A stretch of 64,000 nucleotides of DNA. Origin: Quillaja saponaria (taxonomy: Eukaryota; Streptophyta; Magnoliopsida; Fabales; Quillajaceae). The position numbers and the translations under genes were made by a program. The stretch's first letter is position 1. Each line of letters opens with the position of its first letter. The stretch covers positions 1,612,001-1,676,000 of the forward strand of contig CM055607.1 in the NCBI GenBank assembly GCA_029379385.1, in the 5' to 3' direction. The notes beneath the pieces are model-generated. The model worked only from the letters and a program-made list of their open reading frames with translations. It did no database searches and was not told the DNA's origin. Below are positions 1 to 10,534 of this stretch, piece after piece.

Positions 1-210
1 GTGTACACGTTTACTTTTGTTCTTTGTTTTTGAGGCAGCAAGTGACATGTCCACTACAATTTGTACCTATATTGCTCCCATAAACATTAACTACTACTAC
101 TACTATTATTATTATCTACTTATATCAATAGAATTATAACTGATAGTTCACTGTAGTTTATGTTTATTTAATTACTATTTAAATGTGATGCTCATTAGGT
201 ATTTAAATAT
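1..210. repeat. Diverged duplicate of the block at 6508-6712
   Basis: Bases 1-210 and 6508-6712 share a co-linear series of matches: a run ending in ACTTTTGTT, then GAGGCAG.AAGTGAC.TGTCC, then ATTGCTCCCATAAA.ATTA, a trinucleotide-rich ACT/ATT stretch, and finally ATTACTATTTAAATGTG followed by ATGCTCATTAGGTA. The copies differ by point changes and small indels, so the duplication is not recent. The second copy lies about 1.9 kb upstream of the MATE start codon. Confidence 0.75.
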
Positions 211-465
211 TAGATATTATAAAATAATTTATGTGCGTTATTATTTTTATAATAAATGTGTTTATTTCGTTAATTCATAACATATAAATAGAATAACGAA
301 ACTTGATTAAGAAATATTGATCTTAAAGGATAAAATTTATTAAGAAAATTTTTGAAGGACTAAACTAAAAACTGATATAATTCTGAATGATCAAAACAGT
401 AAATAAGCCTAAAAATATAACATTTTAAGATTTATAATTTTTTTTAAAATTCTATACAAGCCATA

Positions 466-940
466 ATGATAAAAGTATAAGTGCTAAAGGTAAGAATAGA
501 ATTTTTCCAAAATCTTGCAAGCTAGGGCCATCTCCCCTGCATGTCTCTGTGGTTTCGCCATTGGAACAATGGTCTCATTATAAACAATAGATGAGTGAAT
601 ATTTTTTCTTTACTTGTGAGTTTTTTCTTTACTTGTGAGTTTTTTCTTTCCTTTATGCATGCATAGATTATTGGTTGTTGAGATGAGTTGAACCTATTGT
701 ACAATATTATATGATAAAAGTATAAGTGCTAAAGGTAAGAATAGAATTTTTCCAAAATCTTGCAAGCTAAAACCATCTCCCCTGCATGTCTCTGGTTTCG
801 CCATTGGAACAATGGTCTCATTATAAACAATAGATGAGTGAATATTTTTTCTTAACTTGTGAGTTTTTTCTTTCCTTTATGCATGCATAGATTATTGGTT
901 GTTGAGATGAGTTGAACCTATTGTACAATATTATATGATA
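466..940. repeat. Two-copy tandem duplication, 245-bp period
   Basis: The segment starting ATGATAAAAGTATAAGTGC at 466 is repeated at 711 and runs to about 932. The copies are nearly identical. Copy 1 carries an extra 19-base internal duplication of a TTTTTTCTTTACTTGTGAG unit and two extra bases after CATGTCTCTG. Each copy contains one ATGCATGCAT palindrome (about 655-664 and 879-888), which includes an RY-type CATGCATG core. High identity suggests a recent event. Confidence 0.9.
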
Positions 941-2394
941 GATGTAAATACTCTGTCTATGTGAAAAAGGGAAAAAAAAAAGTCTCATTATAAACATATC
1001 TTATCTTTAGTAATTTAAAATTTAATTAAATTGAGTATCTTATTATGAAGATAGTAAAAATAGATTTAGTGTACCACCATAGCCAAATAGAAAATTTAAC
1101 TTCATTCCTGTTGTCAAGGTGGTAAGGATTAAGTCACAATCCTTTCTTTATCTTTATTAAAAGTAAAAAAAAAGTTATACACACTGAAGATGAATTTCAA
1201 GTGAGATTAATTGTTTTTTTTAAAATAGAATTCATGTCTATATGTAAAGAAAAAAATATTTTATATCTATATCTATATCTATATTATATATAAAAGAGAT
1301 TTAATGATAGAATCATTTGATTCTCAAAAATACTCTTCTAAAATCTAACATTTCCATACTTATCCATTATATATGTAAATTAAAATTTACTTTTGTTATT
1401 AATTTATTGCCAGAACTCTAATTAGGTACAAATATCAAGTAAAGTTTCGATAACTAAAAAAATTATAGATCATATATGAGGTCCTCATCCTGAATATGTA
1501 ATAATACTCACTTTTCTAATTTGGAGATTTTCTGTTTGAAACAGAGGGTGAACAAGATAGAAGTGGTCTAAGAATTGTGTCAAAATGTAAATATTAAGGA
1601 CAAGTTTGTTTAACAAGTCAACAATAAATATGCAAGTCACCCTCGTGAGTTGTCATACTGGGAAATAGCCAAGTTAGATAAAAACATAATGTGTATAGTA
1701 TCGTCCACTTTTGCAGAACCCAACCAAGATGTCTCATATCAGACAAAAGATTAAACCGGGGAAAAGAAACAACAAAGTAACAGAAAGAGAAATTTGAAAA
1801 AGAAAAAGACAGTAGCAAATTGAAATGTCACTATACATGTTTTGCTGCCAATTATACTAAGAACTTTTTGGGCATCCCCATTCACTACTGTTACTGCTGA
1901 AGATATGTAGACCCACTTCCATCAGTGGTAGGACATAGCCAAAAGAGTCCAGAGATGATTTCTCATCATATAGCATTAAGAAAGAATATGAGAAAAGAAA
2001 TAAAAAGAGAAGGAACCAGATTACAATGCAGACATTGACGGAACACAAAAGGCTTCTTTTATTGGGTAGTTCTGTTTGGTCTCTCCCCACAAGACCCCTC
2101 AACTTTTTATTTTTTTCTGAAACATACCAACTCCATCTTTACTAAAAGCAGAAATATTGTAGCCAATGTTCTTCTAAAAATACGTAACACTCTTGTATAG
2201 CAAAATGGAAGTTTCTGCATAAAAGAAGTCATACACAAGAAGTTATAAGCCCTCAAACAAAAACAAAAAAAGCAAGCACCCACACTCTAATAGGTTAATA
2301 GCTAAAGAAACTTCCCATTATGCATTATAAACTTCCACTAAGCAACCTAACCAACCAGAATAAAAATCCCAACTACCCCACATAATACTATTTC

Positions 2395-4652
2395 TTAGCA
2401 AACATCATCTATCTTACCATTCCCATTCACTAGCAACCTCTTACTTTCATAGTCTTTCTCACATTGTTTTTCCCGTACCCCATTGCATGCACTCATTTCC
2501 AACCCAGTGAGCTTCTCAGCCTTCAAAGCCTCAGCCTCCCAATCTGTTCTGACCAGGACAACATAGAGAATTGAGACAGCACAAGCTACCTGGGCAGCCA
2601 GGAGCCCAAACCATAGCCCACTAAATCCAACCTCAAACCAGAAGGCTAGGCCCACAGCTACAGGGGTACCAATGAAATAGAATGAGCCCAAATTGATACG
2701 GGCTCCTATAACAGGCCTGGCGGTGCCTCGCAAGATGCCACAGCCTGTAGTTTGTGGACAGTTACCAAGCTCACACAAGCCCATAATTGGCATAACCGAT
2801 GCAACCAAGGCCTTGACAGGCTCGTCCGTTGTGAACAGCCCAGCCCATCTCTCTTTAAGGATCACCGTCCATGTCACATTGATGAAGCCTATCACAAAAG
2901 CACATCCCAATGCAACCATGGCTGCTAGCTTGGCCTTGTATGGCTTACCAGCTCCAAGCTCATTCCCTACCTGCAGGTACATAAGATTTCACTTTCTCAT
3001 CAGCATTATCTTACCGTTTATATCTTATGGGATCCACTAAATTTATTTGGTCCCATCTATAGAAGAAGACCACACGTTCACTTTTTGTTGGTTAAGTAGT
3101 TTTGTCGCCTACAATTGAAGCTTGCCATTTCCAGCTCTCGAGCTAGTTTTGTCAATCACATTGCAAGTGTGACTTATAGGACCTCATACATGATGCAATC
3201 ATATAACAAATTCATTGCTAAACAAAAATGAAAACAACATCCATTCCCTCCTAAAAAAAGAAAAAATTGAGATAAATACTCATTTCTACAGTAATGGGTT
3301 AAGTTTGGCAAATGTTACAAGCATGAAACATTCTCATTAGTAAGATTTCGGTTACTAAAAACAGTTATAGACCGTATATGAGGTTTTATGTTTGACACTC
3401 AAATAAATTTGTATGGTGCCAATGCTTTAAACATTTTTACCTAGAAAAAGAAAAGTTTCAAACTTTTGGTATTGACCAGTTTTGTTGACATTGTTCTATT
3501 TAGGTTATCTTCTCAAGAAGGGAAATTTATACAATTGGAAAAGTGAAAAGAGAAAATTGAAAAGAGAGGCAAAAGAGTTAAAATAATGGAGAAAAGTTGT
3601 ATGGGGAAACTTACCCTGGCAGAGACACAGCCAGCAAGAGCCATGGGGACAGTGTACATCATGCTAGTGGTCTGAATTAGAATGCCAGTGGCAGCCACAG
3701 CCAAAGTTGGATTTTGCAAATACCCAGCCATCACCGTCACAATCTCATACCACCACCATTCCAAGCATATCCCCAAGCAGCTTGGAATTGCTAATTTCAA
3801 CAGCTGCCCCAACCCCTTAAACACTTCTTCAATTCCAACAGCCCCCCATTTCACCACCATCTCCTTCTTCCTCCACACCCACACATACCCTACCATTAAC
3901 ACCAACATGTTCAGGTTGGTCAGTACCGAAGCCATGGCAACCCCTGGAACTCCAATACCCATCACCACCACAAGCAGATAATTTAAAGGTATATGGAATA
4001 TTACGGCTATGAATGAGCAATACATCATGGGTTTGGTTACTTTCTGTGAACGAAGGAAAACTCTGAGAGGTTGTAACAAGGTGTTTGTTAAAAGGTCTGG
4101 GAGAGAATAGATACAGTAAGTGGCTGCCATTGATGTAATGTCTCTGTCTTGGCCCATGAAAAGCATGATTGTTTCGAGATTGACCCAAAGAAGGCTGATG
4201 GGTATGATTGCCAAGAGAAGTATCAGGACCATGCGTTGGAGTGAGAGTGAGAGTAGGTCCCAGTTTTTGCTACCATAAGCTTGACTGCATACTGGCTCAA
4301 GACCTGAAGCAAGACCCACAAGAACAGAGTACCCTGTTATGTTGGTGAAGCCTATGGAAAGTGCACCACCAGCGAGTTCTAGGCTACCAAGTCTTCCCAG
4401 AAACAGGACTGACACAACAGCTCTCACAAAGACCAAGCAGTTCATGGCTGTGATGGGCAAGGCCATGCCCCAAAGCTCTTTTAGCTCCTCAACCACCTGT
4501 TCCATCAAATATTGAAGTGACAAAATGAAAAGGTCAAAACTTCAGTAGGTACAGAGTGAGAGAGTGTGGCAAGAGTACTTTTGAGTTTGGGGGTTTACCT
4601 CAGTCGAAGATGGAAATTTGTGGGAAACAAAGACTTGGTCTTTTTCTGCCAT
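2395..4652 (-). CDS. DTX54: MATE efflux transporter, DTX54-type (3 exons)
   Basis: Predicted exons are 4599-4652, 3615-4496 and 2395-2970 (minus strand), joining in phase 0 to 503 residues. The product is a 12-helix multidrug and toxic compound extrusion carrier of the plant DETOXIFICATION family, which uses ion gradients at plasma or endomembranes to export small molecules. Diagnostic stretches include [58 protein letters not shown] and [14 protein letters not shown]. The short first exon gives MAEKDQ and joins so that the N-terminal helix reads [10 protein letters not shown], as in related proteins. An ATG inside intron 1 (about 4505) could otherwise start a slightly shorter protein. The closest relative I recall is Arabidopsis At1g71870 (DTX54); its substrate is not shown by sequence. 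A 644-base intron separates exons 2 and 3. Confidence 0.93.
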
Positions 4653-6281
4653 TTTTGTTGTCCCAAGAAGCTCTCTGTTGGATAAATTAGAATCCGCAAT
4701 CAAATAGTGATGGAAACCAGAGTTGCTAATCAAATCTACAATGGCAACAAAAAGGGCTAATGGCAGACTAATGAAAGCCGGTCTCCAACTGCAGGCTAAC
4801 CATTCATTCTGCTACTTATGATAGCAAGAAACAGCAAGAAAATAAACCTTATGCAAGAAATTTAGAAAAATAACCTTGCTTTACGTTTAACAGAGTAATG
4901 GGTATGCTAAGCAAGGATTACAAACCGAAGAAGATTAATTTCATTTGAAAAAGTGACAGTGGATGATTGAACAGTTTAGTAATTTCAAAGAGCTAAGAAA
5001 AGGAGAAATGAAGTCCTAAGCAGGTATTGCTTTAAAGACCCTCTAATTAATTATATGCAACCTGGAATGGCAGAGGAGATCAGGCACAAAAGCAAGAAAC
5101 TTGGTAATGGCGGCGTCAGAGCACCTAAGGACTAATTAGTGTGGCAGAAAAGATGGAGAGCGAGAGGAAAAAAAAATAGGAAAGGTGTAAAGAGAAAAAG
5201 TGAGAGAGAGGGAGTGGTTTAAAGCTTTTCATTATTGTCACGGCTTAAAGAAAGTTTCGGTAACAGAGAGGGAAAACGGTAAGAGAGAGAAGGGTCGGTT
5301 GGGACCGAATGGTCTTTTTCTTTTTTTTCTAGAGAATTTTGAGTATAATTATGACCTGTTTTGGGGAATTTCAACTTAAATACTCCACTTGTTGCAATAT
5401 ATTTTTGTAAAAAACATGGATCATATAATATAAAAAATTATAAAAAATTATAATCATTATATTTATATTAGATGTTAAAATAAAAATATGAGTTTAAATC
5501 CATTTGATATAATTATACTTAGAATTATTATATTGCTAATTAGTTCATTTTAGCCGATTTGTGTGTTTTTTTTTTTTTTTTTTCAATGGATTTTAAACAT
5601 GCTGATTTATCTATTGAAATTACTAAAAACACAATTCAGTCTTTTAAAGTTTTAAAAAAACTTATTCATAGTTGTTTCAATTCTTAATTTTTATAGTTTT
5701 ATATAGTTCAACCATTCATGATCTAAATCAATTTAAAATACAACTCAAGTTGATATATATATATATTTCAAATACTAGTTAATTACTATTTGATTAATTA
5801 TGAGTTCGGACAATTTAGAATATCTAACAAGGCTATTCCTCCATTTTCCCTCCCCATAACAACAAATTTCAAATAATATAAATATGCCTTTAAATATTAT
5901 AACTTTGAGAAATTGAAGAGGTGGATTTGGCAGAATAGAGAGGTGTATTTGATCATGCAGATATTACACAGAGAGCAATTAAACCAAACTTGAGGGGACA
6001 AACATTTCCTTTTGTAAAAATGGGATGTTCTGCAAAATGGAGATTCCTCACAAGGGAGACACACATTAATTATATTTTAAAACTTTAATTTGTTCTTACT
6101 TTTAGGGGGTGTATAATTATTCTTACTTTTAATAGAGAAACAACAATAGATTGTCTCTAATTTAAGGACTATTATATTAACAAATAGTAACAAATAGCAA
6201 AATCTAGTCTTAGAAAGAGAGTAAAATTTAGTGTCACATATGTTGGCACTTTATAAAGGAATAAGAATTTGATGTTTATTC

Positions 6282-6305
6282 TATATATATATATATATAT
6301 ATATA
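6282..6305. repeat. (TA)n microsatellite
   Basis: About 12 uninterrupted TA units. Comparable tracts occur at 7836-7857, 9120-9141, 37274-37294, 37922-37942 and 38969-38992. They are typical of AT-rich plant spacers and carry no function I can infer. Confidence 0.9.
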
Positions 6306-6507
6306 ATTGAATAATAGTTTTGTTTTTGACATAATAATAGATCTTACAAACTTCCTTAAATTATTTTACAACTTGCCCCCATTTTAAAAAATATATATAT
6401 TAGGAAGGGTTGCATAGTGATATGATATACATCTATTATACATATTTTAGAATATAGCATAGGCACGAGTGAGTGGAAACTCCTAGCCAGCATAGCATAA
6501 TAGTATG

Positions 6508-6712
6508 AGTGCACACATTTACTTTTGTTTTTTATTTTGTTGAGGCAGTAAGTGACGTGTCCACTACAACATGTACCTTATATTGCTCCCATAAATATTA
6601 CCTATGATTACTATTATTAATTATTATTATCAACTTATATCAGTGGAATTGTTGACTGTGTTTATGTTAAATTATTAATTACTATTTAAATGTGATGCTC
6701 ATTAGGTACTGT
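6508..6712. repeat. Diverged duplicate of window bases 1-210
   Basis: Second copy of the block described at the window start, in the same orientation, with the shared end ATGCTCATTAGGTA. Between the copies lies the whole MATE gene. This is the pattern left by a tandem duplication of a MATE-bearing segment whose other member lies to the left of the window, or by two insertions of one unclassified repeat. Confidence 0.7.
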
Positions 6713-8379
6713 GTGGAATTTATGTTAGAACCGAGAAGTGGAGTTCGATTGAGACAGTTAATTTTTTAGAGCCAGATTTTAAATTATTCTTTAGTGAAAA
6801 TTTTCAAATAACTAGATAAAGTGTAATGTAAAATTGAGCCAACATCTTATTAGCAATTATAAGTTAATAATATTATATTTCATATAATACTCTTACTATT
6901 TTTTAATAATATTAAATGACAAATTTATTTTAATAAATCGATTTATAAATGAAACATGTATTTCTAATTAAAATAGAATTTCAAGATTTAATAAATAAAT
7001 AGTCAAGCTTAGCTTGGATAGTAAGATTTAATTTCTTTTTCTTTTTTCAAGCACGTAAAAATTCTGCAAGGTCCAAATACTAAAAATTGTGTATAAGAGT
7101 TACAATTATAAAAATTATAAAATTTCATAGGGATTGAAATAATAAAAGTATAATTTTGTAAGATTTAAAATATAAACGCACACAAATCTTGTACGAAATA
7201 TTTAAATTATACATAGCAGAACTAGGACCATATAAATTGTGATGTGTATTCTCTAAATTTAATTAGAGTGCATTATTGTCTTTAACATCCCTTATTCTAC
7301 CCTATATATGCCAAAAGGCATAGGGGACTCTTTTTAAAGGATCATTAGGAAGTCATGTTGACCCTATAAAGATTTGTGCATGCTTCTTAGTGCTTTGGTA
7401 TTGGGTACTAAATAATCTATATTTTTTATTTTAAATATGAGATTTTCCTTTTTGATTAACTTAAATTATTAGATCTAGTGCTAGATGATTATATTCCCTT
7501 AATAGTAGTATAATTTTATTACCATTATATTCAAATAATTGAATATAAATCTCTACAAAAAAAAAAAATTCATCCCTTCTTATCATTTGAACTAACTTAA
7601 CATTGAATTATTTAAATATAATTAATTTTTAAGTAGAGCTTCACATACTTAAGAAGCTATAATTTGTATTTTAATCATTCTCCGGGTTCCAATGAACTTA
7701 TCTTTAAGCTATTCCTCACAAGATTTACAAATATAAATGCTTCTTAATTATCAAAGAGAAATTATTTTCTAAAATTTGAACCGAAATATGATTATTGCAG
7801 TTGTCAAATATTTCTTATTACCTGTTTTTCAATCCATATATATATATATATATATATCATTTACAACTCTACTACATAATTAGATTAAGAAAATAATTTG
7901 TAAATCAGAAACTTAATTTGCATTCAATTATTATATAAAATAAAATCATGTGCATTGCACGATTAAGAATATTATATTATTTATGATGCTCAATGTTCTC
8001 ATATCTTTGTCAATATTAAGATCGACCAAAACACCTATAACACACTAAACTACTTTTCTATTCGTCATACTAGTAAATTATTATCTCATCATCATCGATA
8101 TATAGAATAAGAAATCATTATTTACTATGATATGGCCATAAAAAATGTAAAAAGTTCGAGTTTTTTCATAAAAAAATAATAAACTTACGTGGATTTAAAT
8201 TAATAATTTTTTTCCAAATCCAAAGTTAGACCATTTATAGTCAAACCCATTAATGGCTCAAAACCCCAAAGACCTCTAAGACCATGCCAACAATTTTTAC
8301 TCGTGTCTATGGCTTATAAATTAACATAGTACTACTATGTATTACTTCTTAATTAATCTACTATTAATAATTAAAATCG

Positions 8380-8495
8380 TCTCATTAACTCTTTTCAATT
8401 ATCACATTGTCAAATTAACCAAATCAATAAATGACTTTTCAAAACAAATTTACATTCTCATATTCTCTCATTAACTCTTTTCAATTATCACATTC
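8380..8495. repeat. 30-bp direct repeat, 86-bp spacing
   Basis: The sequence TCTCATTAACTCTTTTCAAT with the following TATCACATT occurs at about 8380-8409 and again at 8466-8495 without visible mismatch in the core. The intervening 56 bases are AT-rich. No gene overlaps it. Confidence 0.85.
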
Positions 8496-10534
8496 TCTTT
8501 TTTGTTTGTCTCTTCTCTTTAGCATTCTCAGATGCACTTTTATTTTATTTTTAGACAATCATGAAGTGATCAAGCATTTAATGATTCAAGTTTCTTAACT
8601 CTATACTATGTGTTTCTTGCTCATCAATCAATGGTAGATTTTACCTTCATTTTGTTATTATTAATTTTTTTTTTTTTCTGGATAACCAAACAGATTTATC
8701 CACTCTACATTTTCTTTTCTCAGTAACGGAGGAAGGCAAAGTAGAAGGAACAGTAGGTTCATATTCATCCCCAGAGCCTGGGGATGGTATTTTATTTTTA
8801 CATTTTAAAAAAAAATTTCCATTGTTTTTAATTTTTTAATATATATTTTTATTTAAAAAATATATAAAATGGAGATTTTTTTTTTAATTTAAGCAAAGTG
8901 ACAATTTTCTATTGGTCTATTATGTGCAACAAAATAAAATAAAATAATGTCATCAGTCAAGTTATTTTCCATGTCACCTCTCAAATTGAAACAATTTTGT
9001 CTTAAAGGACCTAATAGTAATATTTTTAATTAAAGAGATCTAATTGCAACAAATTAAAAGGTAGAAAATGTAAATTTTAAATTAAATTATGCTGACCAAA
9101 AATATAATTTCTTCTTCATTATATATATATATATATATATAAATATATTAAAAATAAATCAAACGATGCCATTATAGTTAATATAACTACATTAGTTGGT
9201 TTTTAAAACAATAAGGACTAAATTAATCGAATTTGTAAACAATAAAGACAATTAAAAAAATTGACAACACAGACAAAATTGACTTTTGAAGCTAGCTATA
9301 ATGTTAATAAATAAAATTAAAAACTAAATATAAAAATGTAGTTAAACCAAATAATTCGATGTTTTAAGAAGAATTTTCATTTTCAAAAGAAAAATGGATT
9401 TGAAATTTAAAATTAAGAAAATTAAATTATCTAATAATTGAATCATTATTTATGTGATCTTTCTTTTCGTGCATTAATGTTTAATTTTTTATTATCTCTA
9501 AAAACATGTAAGCTAATTTCGTTAAATTTTATCTTAATTTAAAAATTTGGAGATCAAAATAGTAAAAATTGGAATTTTAAAAATCTAATTAGAAAATATA
9601 ATTTATTAAACACTAAAAAAATAGTGTAATGTTCAGGGAGCAAAACAGAAACAATAAATAAGAAGTTTTTAAACAAGCGCCGCATACAATACAAGGTTGA
9701 CTTCGTCTCAGACTCAAGCACACACAACTTGATTGGCGCATTAGCTCCATCCAATGGTTAAACGAAGTGAAAAACACCACATATTTCAAGACTTTTCCCC
9801 GTGAAATGTTGTATAATTTCACAGAATTATTGACTTTGTTGCCAAACCAAAAAACTAGAAGCAATCTGTGGATCTGATCTTTCACACTATTTGACAAACA
9901 TATTTCACCAAACATCACTAGCCTTCTTGCATTTATTGTAAGAAACATCACTAGCCAAATTTCATAACTTTGCACCTACCTGGTTCTACAATGAGCAACT
10001 TCCCTCTCTGCCTGGTTTTACCCCTAAATTTAAAAGAAGAAATCCTTAAGAACATACCAAACTGTATAATTGATGCCAAGTATCTATCTTTTGCATACCA
10101 AAGACTGTAGATCATCATAACAATCACTCTAGTTCTGCACCATATAGTTTAAAGTTAGCTGGTTATTACATCAACTTGGATTACTGCAACACTGAGAAGA
10201 TGGTTTGAAAGATTCAGAAAAAAATGGTCTCCATCCACAAATTTTCATCTGATAAACAGCTGCAAACATGATAAATTACACAATTCTAGAGTTTAGTACA
10301 GATAAAATACAACTAACTTGTTTTTACTTATGTTGCAATTTGCAAAGCCCTATGTCCTCAAAATTATATACCATATTTACTGTGAAAAATACAAACAATC
10401 CTTATCACTATAATGTAATGAAGTTGAGCAGCAGAAGTTTACCTCTTCTCATGTTCCAGTAAAAAATCCGGAATAAAAAATTTCTTTCAATTCCAGTTCT
10501 AATCAGAAACCGTAATAGTGGAAATGAGCTTTGT

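Larger units (their letters stand above)
1..2394. other. AT-rich spacer downstream of the MATE gene
   Basis: No gene is supported here. Open frames are short and lack family similarity. The stretch holds a block that recurs in diverged form near 6.5 kb, a 245-bp tandem duplication, a short TATATC microsatellite near 1.26 kb, and about 300 bases before 2394 that are probably the 3' untranslated part of the MATE transcript, which is read on the minus strand. Confidence 0.6.
4653..10534. other. Long AT-rich intergenic region upstream of the MATE gene
   Basis: About 5.9 kb with no gene I can support. Bases 4740-5330 are richer in GA and CT runs and probably hold the MATE leader and promoter. The rest is AT-rich with (TA)n tracts at 6282-6305, 7836-7857 and 9120-9141, a poly-T run at about 5566-5583, and a 30-base direct repeat at 8380/8466. 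Bases 9.8-10.5 kb are less AT-biased and probably include the 3' untranslated region of the lectin receptor kinase. Confidence 0.6.

Noticed and set aside
3829..4188. 119-codon minus-strand frame inside the MATE gene
   Set aside because: Out-of-frame shadow of MATE exon 2.
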